From positions 2,108,001 to 2,172,000 of the forward strand of contig OX596336.1 in the NCBI GenBank assembly GCA_951394405.1: a stretch of DNA of 64,000 nucleotides, in the 5' to 3' direction. The notes below the pieces were generated by a model that saw nothing but the letters and a program-made list of their open reading frames with translations, made no database searches and was not told the origin of the DNA. Below are positions 45,155 to 57,461 of this stretch, piece after piece. Position 1 is the stretch's first letter, and each line of letters begins with the position of its first letter. The stretch is from Coprinellus micaceus. Its lineage: Eukaryota > Basidiomycota > Agaricomycetes > Agaricales > Psathyrellaceae. The translations under genes were made by a program, and so were the position numbers.

Positions 45155-45702
45155 CGTAGCTGACGGAGATGGGTCGAACAACAGCAATCATCCCAAGTGG
45201 CCAACTTAAGAGTTATTATCAGAGGGCACCGAAGCCGTGGCGGCAGAGGCATAGGCGAATGGCGAGGCTCTCATTTTGGGTTCCCTCTGCTGTGCTACCG
45301 AGAGAGAACAATCGTCCAGGCTCTGGGGTTCCTTCTTTCCACTCGACCGCATGTTCCTAGCAATTGAGCTCAGCCGGACCTAGAGGCCATGTGGCAATAA
45401 AAGCTATCTTCTCATAGAAGTGAACGTTCCTTAGTGAGAGCTAGAGTGAAGCTCAGGTTGAATGGGGGAGGGAGATGGTGGAAGGAGAAGAAGCCCCTTC
45501 AAGAATTAGATGTGACTCTCAATGGCGATCAGCTGACTGACGCGTCGCGCTAATTTACATACATGAACGTAACATTGTAACCCAGACGAAAGGGAGGAGA
45601 ACCGATTCTTGAACGATGTACAACAACACAGGGTATGAGAATTCCTATAAGATATAAATCGCTAGGAGATCCCGATAACAATATCCAAAAAATACGTGAG
45701 TT
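45155..45702. other. Intergenic spacer
   Basis: About 550 bp upstream of the deacetylase and downstream of 4CL-like gene 1. No gene or repeat is seen. Confidence 0.55.
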
Positions 45703-47785
45703 TCAAAGCTTGGCCTTGACTAGGTCGTCAGCGGGATCGCGTCCAGCTAGCTCCTTCTTGGCTAGATCCCGAAGCTCTCGCCGCAAGATCTTTCCGGCAG
45801 CGCTGGAGTAGAATGGTTTATCAGCTCTCAGAGGGAGACAAAGGAGCAGAGTATCTCACCTCTTTGGGACAGCATCAATGACTACAACGCCTCCTCTCAA
45901 GAACTTGTGCCTCGCCACCTTCGTCGTGATCCACTTCTGAACGCTGTGGGCAAAGGCCGCCTTGGCAGCATCCGGCTTCACCGTATCAGGACGAGCATGC
46001 ACGACATATGCGCGGGGGAACTCGGTCGCCTCTTTGGCACTATCAACTCCAATCACGGCAACGTCTGCAATCTCTGGGTGGGTGAGGAGAACGCTCTCGA
46101 GCTCTGCTGGAGGTACTTGGAAGCCCTAAATCGCCAAACGTCAGCCTAGCCCTCAGAATTATCGAGCAAGACAAACCTTGTACTTGATCAACTCTTTCCT
46201 GCGATCCACAATCGAATAGAAGCCATCAGAGTCGCGGATAGCAATGTCTCCCGTCTTGAACCACCCATCGGAAGTGATAGAGTCTTTGGTGGCCGTCGGG
46301 TTGTTGTGATAGCCCTTCATAACTGATGGTCCACGAATCCACAACTCTCCAGACTGTCCTTCCTCAGCATCGATGTTGCCATCGCCATCGCCGTCGATGA
46401 CTAAACGAGCCTCAAGGTTAGGGAGAAGAACACCGGTCGTCCCAATTTTGGTAATGCCGTAGGGCTTGGGAACAAGGTGGGTGGTCGGCGAGGTCTCAGT
46501 AAGACCGTAACCTTGCAGAATATAAACTTCCTTTCCGTTCTTCCGCTGTTTCTCGAGACGCGTCTTCACTTGCTTGGTCAACGCCGCACCGAGCGGTGCT
46601 GCGCCGGAGAAGAGAACATCGAGGCTCGAAAGGTCGTACTGGTCGACAACTGAGAAATGGCATCATGAGTTCCAAACTTGCGGTGAGAGAAAGACCATCT
46701 TACTAGGAAGGCGTGCCAGTACGACAAGCACTGGTGGCACAATGAGCGATGATGTGATCATGTACTTCTGGATGTTTGCGAGGAACTGCACGGGATCGAA
46801 CCGCGGCATGATGTACACTGGCGTTCCGGTGGTGAAAGGGAAGTGGACCAGTTTCACCGCACCATAAATGTGATAGAAGGGCAGAATGCCAAGCATCCTG
46901 TCATTGCCATCCTCCGAGACGGGGAATGCGGGCTTGACTTGATCGAGTACAGCGCAAATGTTTCGATGAGTCGTCTAGATGCGAGTTAATGGCAAGCCTC
47001 ACAGGTGGCATGTGATACGCACCTCAACACCCTTGGGCTTGCCAGTCGTGCCGGAGCTATAGCATAAGTAGACCGTCTCGTTAGACAACTGTCCGTCAAA
47101 CTTCTCCTCCTCAACGAGAACTCCGTGTCCAAGCAAATCCGACAACGTCGTGAACCCCTTCGCGGTGGGAGCCACGGGGACGTAAGAGTCTCCAGCCCAA
47201 TGGAGACTCGTTGTGAGAACGATGATCCTCTCCTTCACTTCACTTTCATTCAGGCCAGCGGTCTTGAGCATCTCCAGCACCACAGGGATTCCCTCTTCAC
47301 TGGTGTAAACGAGTTTGGCGCCACTATCGGCATACTGAAAGCCGAGTTCCCGAGCATTGTACGCGCTATTTGCAAGAGTGCACCTCAGGCCAGCGGCCAC
47401 TGCGAAACCCACGAACTATCGTTAGCATGGCCCAAGGAGGTCCTCCAAGGACGGAACTACGGCCGTGGAGTGAATGGGAGGTGGCCAACTTACCCGAACC
47501 AAAGAGGACGACTGGCCAGGAGAGGGAGTTTTGGGAGTAAACAAGGGCGACGTCTCCTCGTCGTACTTGGCAGACGCTTTGCAGAGAGTGGGCCAGTTGG
47601 AGGGCGAAGCTCTTCACCTGGGCGCGCGACAAGCTTGTCCCGGTAGGTGCATCGACGTAGGCGACAGAGGACGCGGTGAAGCCGCCCACAAGGTTCGGCT
47701 CTCCGGAGTGGAAGAGGTGGGTGAAGACCGAGCGGTCGGGGACGGGGATATTGGGGTACGGGGACGTGTAGATCTTGGGGGCCAT
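45703..47785 (-). CDS. 4-coumarate-CoA-ligase-like acyl-CoA synthetase, copy 1 (PTS1)
   Basis: Exons 47785-47494, 47399-47023, 46974-46704, 46649-46177, 46125-45860 and 45802-45703 give 592 residues. The ANL superfamily motifs are present: the AMP loop [13 protein letters not shown], the ILPFYHIYGA block, the [12 protein letters not shown] motif, GWFKTGDIA, and the hinge [19 protein letters not shown], with the late lysine in [11 protein letters not shown]. The C-terminus ends AKL, a peroxisomal targeting signal type 1. Such enzymes activate aromatic or fatty acids with ATP and CoA; the exact acid cannot be read from sequence. It is a tandem paralogue of 48723-50808 with identical intron positions. 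Confidence 0.9.
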
Positions 47786-47848
47786 GATGAGAGGAGGTGG
47801 GGGTATTGGAATGGAAAGCGGGGGTCTGTCTACAAACGACAGGACCGG

Positions 47849-47855
47849 TTATATA
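47849..47855 (-). promoter_or_regulatory. TATA box of 4CL-like copy 1
   Basis: Reads TATATAA on the minus strand, about 65 bp upstream of the start codon at 47785, implying a short 5' leader. Confidence 0.45.
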
Positions 47856-48722
47856 GACATTGCGTCTCACGGCGATGGCGTACAACAGCATGCGCCCATC
47901 CAATTTTAAAGGCAGCAATTCCAGAATGTGGGGAGGGATTGTGGGGAAATCATCCATTTCTGTCGAATGCGGTTATTGACAGTTACCCGCCCGGTACCTT
48001 TTTTCCATCCGAGTCCAGGCATTGATAACAGGCGATGCAGATCGCATATTCTTCCCCGCTATATCCATCCTGGAGTGGGGCGAGCCCATGCGGAATCGGA
48101 TGCTTGGGTACGAACCTCGGTGACCCAAGCACGGAGCCCACCCGCTAGATAGCAAATTAGTCAGTTGTATTAGACCACAGAGCGAAGCGAACGCACCTTG
48201 GGACGGATGGAGAGCCGTCAGTATCAAAGCAAAAATGGATCCAGACGGGAAGCAAGCTCGAGAAGGGCTTTGGCTGCGGCACTAGCGGTTCGCCGCAAGG
48301 TGCATATCACATCATGATAGCCAAAGGCTGCCCAAAGGCTACCTTATCTCGCCTCCAAGCCCGGCTTGAAAGCCAAGTCTGAATCAACCTTCAAAGCCTA
48401 TGGCTAACAACCGTCCAGACGATTGGATCCCCTTAGGTTGTGACCTGATATGTAGAACAGGTTGAGAATGTGTTCAGCGTGAGTTAGGTTCAAGAAACTC
48501 TGGAACGATTAGGTGAGACGTGCCACGTCTCCCGTTATTCGGCTTCGGGCATTCCTCCATCGAAGGCTCACGCTCACGGGGCTAATCCGGGCTTTGATTT
48601 GGCGCTCAAATGTCCAAGGAGAAGCGCCCATGAAAGCATGCAATATTTCGGACTATTATGTGGTACCTTTACATGCACATGCAGTAGACGCAATGAAATA
48701 GCAGCGACTGGAAACGGTTTCT
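47856..48722. other. Spacer between the tandem 4CL-like genes
   Basis: About 870 bp with no coding sequence that I can support. Confidence 0.55.
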
Positions 48723-50808
48723 TTAAAGTTTTGCCCCGACGATAGCATCGGCCGGGTCTCTCCCAGCGAGCTCCTCCTTCGCCCGGTCCCGCAGTTCACG
48801 TCGCAAGATTTTGCCAGACGCACTATGCGCCGCACACGGGTCAACCAAGGCCACACTTTCATTCAGGAAAGCACAAACTTACCTCTTGGGAATCGCCTCA
48901 ATAACAACAACGCCTCCCCTCAGGAACTTGTGCCTCGCCACCTTCGTTTTGATCCACTTTTGCACACTTAGCCCAAAGGCAGCCTTTTTCTCGTCCGCGT
49001 TGACCAGCTCGTCAGGGTGTGCGGAAACGATGTAAGCGCGGGGGAGTTCGGTCGCCTCTCGCACACTATCAACGCCAACGACAGCGGCGTCTGCGATGTC
49101 CGGGTGTGTGAGGAGAACGGTCTCCAGTTCCGCAGGCGGCACCTGGAAGCCCTGAAAGGTTGCCAGTGGTCAGTCACCTTCAAGTACGAGATACTGGAGT
49201 GAAGCCCAAGCCTGCCTTGTATTTGATCAGCTCCTTCTTTCTATCGACGATGGTATAGTATCCTTCTGGATCCCGAATCGCAATATCCCCTGTCTTGAAC
49301 CACCTATCCTTCGTCATGCAGCCCCCAGTAGCAGTGACGTTCTTGAGATACCCTTTCATAATCGAAGGGCCCCGCACCCACAGCTCGCCCGGTTTTCCCT
49401 CCTCGGCGTCATCGCCGCCCACGCCCTCCCCATCTAGCACCAGTCGCGCCTCAAGGTTAGGGAGCAGGAGGCCAATCGACCCGCCCTTGCGGATGTCGTC
49501 GGCGGCAGGCAAGATATGGGTGGTAGGGGAGGTCTCGGTCAGACCATAGCCTTGGACGATTGCAAGCTTCTTCTTAGAGTCCTTTTGGAGGCTTTCGAGG
49601 CGGGTTTTGACTGCCTTCACCAAGTCGATGCCGAGAGGAGCTGCCCCAGACAGCATGATTTCGAGACTCGATATGTCGTATTTCGAAACACCTCCAGTTA
49701 AGCATCAGTAACCCTATTATCCATAGCAAAGGCATGCCGGGGCTTACATGGATGGTTTTTCAGAACGACAAGAATCGGCGGGACAACTAGGGCTGTCGTA
49801 ATCTTGTACTTCTCGATGTTCAAGGCGAACTCCTCTGGGTCAAAGCGGGGCATGATGTAGACGGGGAGACCAAAGAGGAAAGGGAAGTGGACGAGCATCA
49901 CGGCACCAAAGATATGATAGAAGGGTAGGACACCCAATAATCTATCCGAACTAGAAGGCGCAGAAGGCCATGCAGGTCGGGTTTGCTCCAGCACGCTGAC
50001 CATGTTTCGGTGTGTTGTCTAAGCTTATATAGTCAACGTCATGAAGGGAGGGCCCTGGAAGAGATGTTGCCCACCTCGACACCTTTGGGCTTTCCTGTCG
50101 TGCCCGAGCTGTAGCACATATAAGCAGTCTCATTCGCGAGCTCGCCGTCAAATCTCTCCTCTTTTACAAGGAAGCCACGCCCGAGCATGTCTCCCAGCGT
50201 CACGAAACCCCTCACCGAAGGAGATGGCCGTTGATACCCTCTGCCAGTCCAGTGCAAGCTATCAGTCAGAACAATAACCCTTTTCTTGATCTCGCTCTCG
50301 CAGAGTCCCATCCCCTTGAACATCTCCAGTACTACTGGAATCCCTTCCTCAGCGGTATAGACAATCTTGGCACCACTATCCTTGTATTGGTGGCCAAGCT
50401 CGCGCGCGTTGTAAGCGCTGTTTGCCAGGGTGACCTTCACCCCAGCGGCAACTATAATGTGGAGCATGGGCGTCAGTCTTCCCGAAGAGTGGCGCTGAAA
50501 GATAACTCACCTGACCCAAAGAGCGCAACAGGCCATGCCAGAGAATTCGAGGAGTAAATCAGAGAGGTATCCCCTCGTCGTGCTTCAAAGTAGGGGCTAT
50601 TCTGTAGGGAATACGCGAACTGGAGCGCGAAGCTTTTGACTTGGCCACGCGAAAGCGCAGTTCCACTCGGAGCGTCGACGTATGCGATGTCCGGCATCAG
50701 GAAGTTTCCCACAAGGTCTGGACTTGGCGACGAGAAGAGGTGGGTGAATATTGAGGTGTCGGGAATGGGGACATTTTGGTAAGGCGACTTGTAGATTTTC
50801 GAGACCAT
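48723..50808 (-). CDS. 4-coumarate-CoA-ligase-like acyl-CoA synthetase, copy 2 (PTS1)
   Basis: Exons 50808-50511, 50451-50075, 50018-49748, 49691-49216, 49151-48883 and 48822-48723 give 596 residues. Motifs match copy 1: [64 protein letters not shown] and [13 protein letters not shown], and it also ends in AKL. All six exon junctions are shared with copy 1, and three exons have the same length. The fourth intron (49215-49152) needs a GC donor; the only GT alternative would insert eight residues into the strongly conserved hinge. The start [12 protein letters not shown] aligns with MAPKIYTSPYPN of copy 1, so the upstream in-frame ATG is not preferred. Confidence 0.9.
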
Positions 50809-51878
50809 CGAGGGGGCCAGCGTGGGGGAAAAAACGAAGGGAAGGAAGTGAAGGGAAAGAAGGTCAACTGTGGGGCGCAACCAGGTGGACCATCGCTTAT
50901 GAGGGTCCAGTGCAGGCATCTCAACATCTTTTCCAGACGTGGGGACATGATCTAGCGAAGGCGAACAATGGAGCTACGACTCCGGAATCTTCTGTTGCGG
51001 CGCTGAGGCATTCCTTCATGAATTTGGGCGTACTGAAGTTCGGCCATGAGTAGAGGATACACCTGTGCCTCTGGTGAATTTTAGGATGTCCTGAACACCC
51101 TTCAATGACCTGTTCAAGGCCACTGGAAGAGGATCGGAGGGGCCTGGCATCTAATCTGATATTGCTGTGGAGGGGATCTGATAAGATGCACCAGCCAATC
51201 GCCTCGTTTCGGCCCAGAGAAATTTTGCGTCCGACTTCCGTGATTTTAAGAGCCGTGGGTTTGACTTTGAGCTTCTGAATCTTGGCGTTGACAACACGAA
51301 GAGCGACTCACGCATGTCCTCCGATTTGTGAATTCAGACCCTTCTGGGAAGGAAAGAAGCAGCGGGGTTTATGTAGACAAGGAAAGGTGTTTATGATTCG
51401 TCATTGGTCCAGGGTAAAGAGAACAAACTACGAGGCTAGTTACGGTATGCAACAACTAGGGGGGAAGTCAGCGTCGCGTCGATATTTCGTTGCCAGACAA
51501 AAGATCAGTCAAAGCGATGAGTACCGCCAAAGCGGCCCCACCGAAGGTAGCTGAGATAGTTTTCTCCAGTGAAGGTTGCCCCTCGTAAAGCCAAATGCCT
51601 CAAACATCACAAAGGGTAGGGATAGAGTCCAAATGCTCACCTTCAATATTGGCCACGACAACAAGGCGGTAGATCCAACGTCGAGGACGAGGACGCGTCG
51701 ACTGTGGTGGGAGGAAGAAAGAGACTCGCGCGCAAATCAGAAGAAAAGGGAGGACACAGCCACACGGGCGGGAATATTCCCACACTGACAGTGACAGTAC
51801 GCTCAGCACCGGTGCCACTGCCAGTGTTGTCGCTTGACACATCGCTTGTTGGTCTCCTCCTCGTCCCTGCGCATCACA
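50809..51878. other. Divergent promoter region
   Basis: About 1.07 kb between 4CL-like copy 2 (-) and the RRM gene (+). No gene or repeat is supported. Confidence 0.5.
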
Positions 51879-52837
51879 ATGGCCTCCCTACTGGAACGAA
51901 TTAGCGGTCCTGCACCCTCCTCCACCGGCCCCGTTCGCTCGAAATCCAACCCAGACAGAAGGTCAAGCCCATACGTGCGTGGTATTCCCCCCAAGTCCTA
52001 CCCAAGTGCCGGCCTCAACACGTTTTCCGATGTCTAGACCCGCTCCCAGAAGCTACCCAAGGGGGACTCCAACGCGGCATGGTCTCACGACCTTTACGAA
52101 TCCCACAACTCCCTTTCGGCGCGTATCTCGGGTGGCCCAGCATCAGCTCCAAAGGCCAGCCTCAACAGCATCGCCCAAAAGGCCCTCAAAGAAGCGACCG
52201 GCGCAAGCAAGTCAGAACAGTTATCCATCAAGGGCGCGTCGACCCAAGGCAATGTCGTAGAAGTTAAGGGCTTGGCCCCTGGAACAACGGCTGAGGATGT
52301 CGCTGCCATTTTTAAGCAGTGTGGAGCAGTTGTGGACCAGAAGCTGGTCGAGAGCGGAAAGAATGTCCGCGTTCGTATACACTTCAAGACTCCTGGAGCC
52401 GCCAAGGCTGCCGTGACCAAGTTCCATGGCCAGCCCGCGGATGGTAAAGTGCTCGAAGTGTCTATCGTTGGGTCGTCGACAGCCGGTCAGACCCTGGCAA
52501 GTAGGTTTGGGAAGGATGGTTTGGGTTTGGTCAGGCAGGAGGGCAGTGTGGACGTGTTAATGGAGACGGACGGTGCCCCGACCTCGTACGCCACTTTTCT
52601 GCGTCGCAGTCACGCCAGTTTACTCACTTTCAACGTAGGAAGCTGAGGTCGGATGCGCTTCTGGGTTCGGACCCTCGCGCTCAAGTTCTGGTGGCCCCAC
52701 CTGGCGTTGACCCCTCCGAGTACACCCAGGGATCCGACTCTCGTGGTGGGCGTCGTGGGGGAGGCCGCGGCCGGGGCCACCGTCGTGGCCGCGGTGGCAG
52801 AGGAGGCCGCGGCAGCAACAAGATGGACACCGACTAG
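51879..52837 (+). CDS. RRM protein with C-terminal RGG tail (mRNA-export/processing type)
   Basis: Exons 51879-51974, 52038-52585 and 52639-52837 give 280 residues. An N-terminal segment (MASLLERISGPAP) and a conserved-looking AAWSHDLYESHN patch precede an RRM-like fold at about residues 115-190 (VVEVKGLAPGTTAEDVAAIF, VRVRIHFKTPGAAKAAVTKF). The C-terminus is an Arg/Gly-rich box (positions 52740-52820) ending NKMDTD. This layout resembles Aly/REF-like mRNA export adaptors, but the defining short N- and C-terminal helical motifs of that family are not seen, so only an RNA-binding role is claimed. Confidence 0.8.
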
Positions 52838-53628
52838 GCGTCCGACCCCTCACTCACGCATTCGATTCGATTCTCTCCATCCGCGACTCACTCTTATTTT
52901 GTTGTACATTGGTATGCTTGCCTCACCGAAATTGCTGTTAACTGGCTGTGATCTAGTAATTGTATTATTCGAGAAGTCCCCCCTCGCTCCCCTCTATTCA
53001 ATCTTGCCTCCTGGCTTCTGGGCTCGAGACTCGACCGGTACCGTGTGCACTGTAAGCATACGCAGGCGAGGCAATAATCCCTGGTGAGTGGCCATTTTTC
53101 TTTATCGCCATGGTCATTCACCTGATTCGTATCTCTCCAGAGTGTGAACCTTACGCCTCGTCTGCATAAAGTGACTGAACTCCGTTAATTGGAGCCACCA
53201 ACGACCCGCCTTCAGCAGCGACGTCTAAGCCTGTCGCTGCGCTGAACATTTGGAAGAATGGCTTTTGGGCGCCTCTTGCCTCGTGGGATTCACCATCCAC
53301 GTCACAGCTTCGCTGTCCCCTTCACCTCGACTTGTTCGTTCCGCACTGTTGTAACATAGTGTATATATCCTAGAGGTACTTTGCCATTCGAACAAAGATG
53401 AATTCAGCAGAGAAAAAATTGAGAATCGTGAAGCTCCCCCACGCGTCGAAGAAACGCGAAATCGGTAACGGCCGTGACAGGAGCTGCATCACGGCACGCG
53501 CCAATGGCGTCGGAGACTTTCCCAGTGACGCCCTTGTTCCTCCACCACACCGCCTGCGCTCCTCGTGCGAGTAATCCCATCCTCTTTCCCCTCCATACTC
53601 CCCATATTTTCATTTAGAGGCAGTAATC
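52838..53628. other. Intergenic spacer
   Basis: About 790 bp between the RRM gene and ERV14, same strand. No gene is supported. Confidence 0.5.
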
Positions 53629-54406
53629 ATGGGTGCTGGTGCGTATTATGCTATCTAGGAGCCGCTTTGCCAGCGAGGAAGATGGGTTCACTAACGCAAA
53701 TTTCCTCTCTATCCCTGCGGCGTGTATCGTCTGACCATGAATAGGCTGGCTATTCCTCTTCGCGGTGCTGTATTCAGCAGGTCTGCTGTTTGGCATGGTC
53801 TTCTTTGTGAGCGGCCTTCCTTGCAGCTGGGTGGAAAGGGGGATATTGCGTGCTGACAGGCATTACAAAGGTTATCATGTTCTCGGACTTGGAGAGCGAT
53901 TACATCAACCCCATCGACCTCTGCAACAAGCTTAACCAGGTACATATGAGCGGCCGATTTCGCTCTCGACACTCATATTGACATATCTTCGACCTCTTCT
54001 TTCCTCCCCGCAGTTCGTCCTCCCAGAATATGGCGCACATGCTTTCCTCGCTGTCCTCTTCCTCCTGTGGGGCCAATGGACAGCCTTTCTCTGGAACGTT
54101 CCCCTCCTCGCGTACAACGGCAACAAGTGCGTCTTTTGCATATCTCCTATGACTCGCAGATACCTCATCCGCATTGCAGAGTGTTCAACAAGAACCATAT
54201 GTACGACGCAACAGAGATCTTCCGGACGCTCCCCTCACATCAGAAAGAAACGTACTTCAAACTCGCATTCTACCTGCTCTCCTTCTTCTACTACCTATAC
54301 AGGTATGTGTCTGCTCGTGCCCCTTTCCCGCTGCGCGTGTGATCTGACCACCGCGCCTCCTATGACGTCTAGGATGATCGTTGCCCTTGTCGCCGAGAAC
54401 GCATGA
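53629..54406 (+). CDS. ERV14: ER cargo receptor Erv14/cornichon
   Basis: Exons 53629-53638, 53745-53806, 53871-53939, 54014-54126, 54180-54302 and 54373-54406 give 136 residues, the usual family length (about 138). The first helix is WLFLFAVLYSAGLLFGMVFF. The family hallmark MFSDLESDYINPIDLCNKLN is followed by VLPEYGAHAFLAVLFLLWGQ and NVPLLAYNGNKVFNKNHMYD, then ATEIFRTLPSHQKETYFKLA and a last helix. Cornichon proteins load selected membrane cargo into COPII vesicles at the ER. The first exon has only 10 nt. Confidence 0.93.
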
Positions 54407-55709
54407 AGTGGTGTTCTCCCGCTGCTAGTATAGAACGGACACGACGATCTCGTCCAACTGGGCCAGCACCGCCAGCCGAGTTGTCGAACCACTTACCTGC
54501 TCGCCTCCTGCTTCCCGATCTTCCGCTTTCGCCAATAGTACGCTCTCCTACCTCGTGTTGCTGGCCTCGTGCTGTCCTTGGACGACGGAGTGGCCAGCGC
54601 GTGCTCGTTTTGTTTAGGAGTACCTGCTCTGCTACTACTCACGCCTGTAATGAACCTCGACGTCGGACGATAATCAAGAGTTCTAACGACCACTTCCGCG
54701 ACGTGGCCGCAGCCAGAGTGCAGCACCATGGCCCAAGGAGCACCGATTTATCCGATGAACGGGGCTGGGCCGATCCAACAGCATTTTCAAGATTCAAAAA
54801 GTGTATCGAATGTCTCAAGGTATGGTACATAGGCTATCCGATGGTCGAGGAGGAGCAAAGTCCACATCTGAGAAGAGAGGCAGTCAGTAATCGGGTCATG
54901 AAGCCTGCATGAGAATAGTTTCAGGGTGTCAATTCTGGAGCCCGCCCTTTCCTCCACGTAGGAAGAAAGGTATTCTCCCTGAAGAAATTCATGGATATCC
55001 ATGCATCATCTAGAAGGATAAGGAGTGCGGTGCTCACCTCGATACAAATTCAAGCGTGACAGCGCCAGACGCAAGTCGAGAAACGACGAGGGGTGAAAAA
55101 AAATTGAGAGATGCCGAACGAGAGTGAGCCCCATTGAGTTGACCACCGCGAACGGTGTACAATCGCATAACTATGCCTATGAGCAACGAGACGCCCATCC
55201 TCCACCCGCCGGGCCGAGCGAAAACACGCTCATATCTTCGCGCATCCCGCCTTGGGTCGACCTGGCGAGCTTCAGAGTGGACAACAGAGTGGACAGAAGG
55301 GAGCACCGCGCCATATGTCTTCGAGAAGAAGAGCCCGGCGCTGCACAAGTCCTTTCCACCGCCCCCGCCCCTCACCGACGTGCTTAGAGCCGGTTGCTTT
55401 CCCTGGCAGGACGAGGGCATGCTCTGTACCTCCGGGGACTTTCCCCACAGCAGATTGAGAAAGCGCGATGGCTTTCTGTGCGAGAACTGCGACAGCGATT
55501 CTTCAGACGGCAGAGTGGAGAAGACATATCGCGCCAAATTCAAATTTTAGCTGGGAGCCACTTCGCACTCCGATTGGATCTCCGAAGGGGAGCACGTGTG
55601 CGGCGCCACAAAGGGAGAGACCGACTCCGGAGGCTGTGGAGACGTCTCCCCAACAGCTTGGATAGTCATTTGTTTTCTTCTTCACAAACCACCACCACTC
55701 CCACTTTCA
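54407..55709. other. Intergenic region
   Basis: About 1.3 kb. Overlapping open frames on both strands between 55034 and 55550 (up to 169 codons on the minus strand and 131 on the plus) compete without recognisable domains. A missed small gene is possible there, but I cannot choose a strand. Confidence 0.4.
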
Positions 55710-56749
55710 ATGTCGGATTCCCAGCCATCCCAGAATGCATCCCAGCAGCAGCAGCAGCAACAGCGAGTCAGGAAGCCACCCTTTGCAAACTGGCCCACAT
55801 TCAAGATCTTGACTCCGCCGCAGGGTGCGTACCTTTACCAATGAGTCTCAGCACTTTCGGATTTACCTTCCTTCATAGGCCCATTCTCTCCCAAGACCGA
55901 CGAGTGGTGCATAACATGGTGTCGCCAGTCTATCAGTGGTCGCATCCATGGCAAGGAACCCGAATGTCGTTCAATAAGCATCCGCAAGATCCACCCACAC
56001 GAGATCCGGAATGTGGTTAGCTTCAAGCGCCACAGGAGGGTCGGCGAGGAGGGGCAGGCCCAGTACCCTCTCCCAGTAGAGGGTCAGGCCGCCAACCTCC
56101 CGCGCGTCCTGGGCGGACTTGCCCCTGACGATGCCGAAGACGATCGACCGAGCCCCGCGTCTAAACCTGCAACCAAGTTCTGGCAGGAAGGCTGGTACTT
56201 CTGGACCACGACGAGTCGGCAGGCCGCAATGCAGAAAACCCAGTCGATGAAGCTCAATCTGGAGAGGCAGCAGGCAGTTGTGTCGAGGCAGCAGCAGATG
56301 CGGGACTTGTGGCAGGATTACCAAGACGATCTTAGCCGGGGGCTCGATAAGGATGTCCTAGCGCAGAAGTATGGAGGGAAGGTCTTTGGGTCAATCGCAC
56401 CACCCCCAACGATTACACCCGAAGAGTGCGTCCGAGTCATTTCTGTTATCTCTGCGCTTGTTGAACTGATTCTTCCCGCAGGTCATTCATGATCCATCTT
56501 CCTCCCGAACTCCCGCCACTCTGGGGACCGGTACAGCGGTTCCTGGCTCCCTCATGGCGTGCTCTGGACCTACTTCGAGAAAGCATAACATCAGGTCAGC
56601 AGAAGGACTTTGCTATCCGGGCCTGGAAGAAGGCGCAGACGGGAGAGCCCCTCGAGCTCGCCCGGCGCACGTGTTCTAAGACCTACGAACGGTGGAAAAC
56701 CAAGGACGCAACAGACGACGAAGACGGGAAGAACAAACCATCGACTTGA
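55710..56749 (+). CDS. Conserved fungal-type hypothetical protein
   Basis: Exons 55710-55824, 55879-56425 and 56482-56749 give 309 residues. After a glutamine run (CAG/CAA repeat near 55745) comes FANWPTFKILTPPQGPFSPK, then EWCITWCRQSISGRIHGKEP, IRKIHPHEIRNVV and FWQEGWYFWTTTSRQAAMQK. A helical region precedes the last exon (IHLPPELPPLWGPVQRFLAP). There are no membrane segments. It looks like an ordinary conserved fungal protein of the ascomycete/basidiomycete core, but I cannot name it. Confidence 0.7.
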
Positions 56750-57461
56750 GCGGGATTCGTCCATAAAATATACCTTGGGCATTCGGGATAATAATTTTGG
56801 TTCCTGTTGACGGGGCCAACGAGGACAAGGGGCGTGCATCTTTCTTCGTTTTGTAACTTACATGGGTCACCTCCCTATTAGACCGACACTTTAGACGGCT
56901 GTACCAATCACATTCTAGTTCTACCACTCATTCAACTACTTGTACTTACACCACCATTCATTTGATTGGCTTCGCCATTGGATTCGATTTGTCAACATTC
57001 CGTGACTGGTGCCCATTCCGCACCCATTCCTACTGAGGGCCCGGGCCCACGCCTTGGCTGCATGGCTGCAACGGGCATCCTCTGTGTACCCCCGCACCAC
57101 GCGGGGTCTACACGGTCGTTAGTGTGCAAGGGAGAAACGTATCGGCATACCTCTTAAACGCAGAACATTCGATGAGCGACGAGAGCATCAAAAAAGACAT
57201 GGAGGCGCTTGTGCCGCTGTTCCACAGGGTATATATGATATGTAACTTTTGGGACAAGGCAAGGCAAGGTTACTCGACAGAGTCAGGACCATGTTCAATG
57301 TAAGAGGAGGGGAAAGCACATACAATCAACCGACCAAAGGGAAGCATATGAAGAAACGCATTGAGCCGTGTATGGTGACCACGCTGTTTGCAAGTTTTGG
57401 GTCTTGTCAGATAGAAGAGGAGAGCCTGTTTGTTGTGGCATGTCACCCACTGGCCGGGCTA
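56750..57461. other. Convergent 3' spacer
   Basis: About 710 bp between the 3' ends of the hypothetical gene (+) and the BTB gene (-). No gene is seen. Confidence 0.5.

Noticed and set aside
55034..55550. Competing frames on both strands (169 codons minus, 131 plus)
   Set aside because: Neither shows a domain; kept only as a note that a small gene could be missed.
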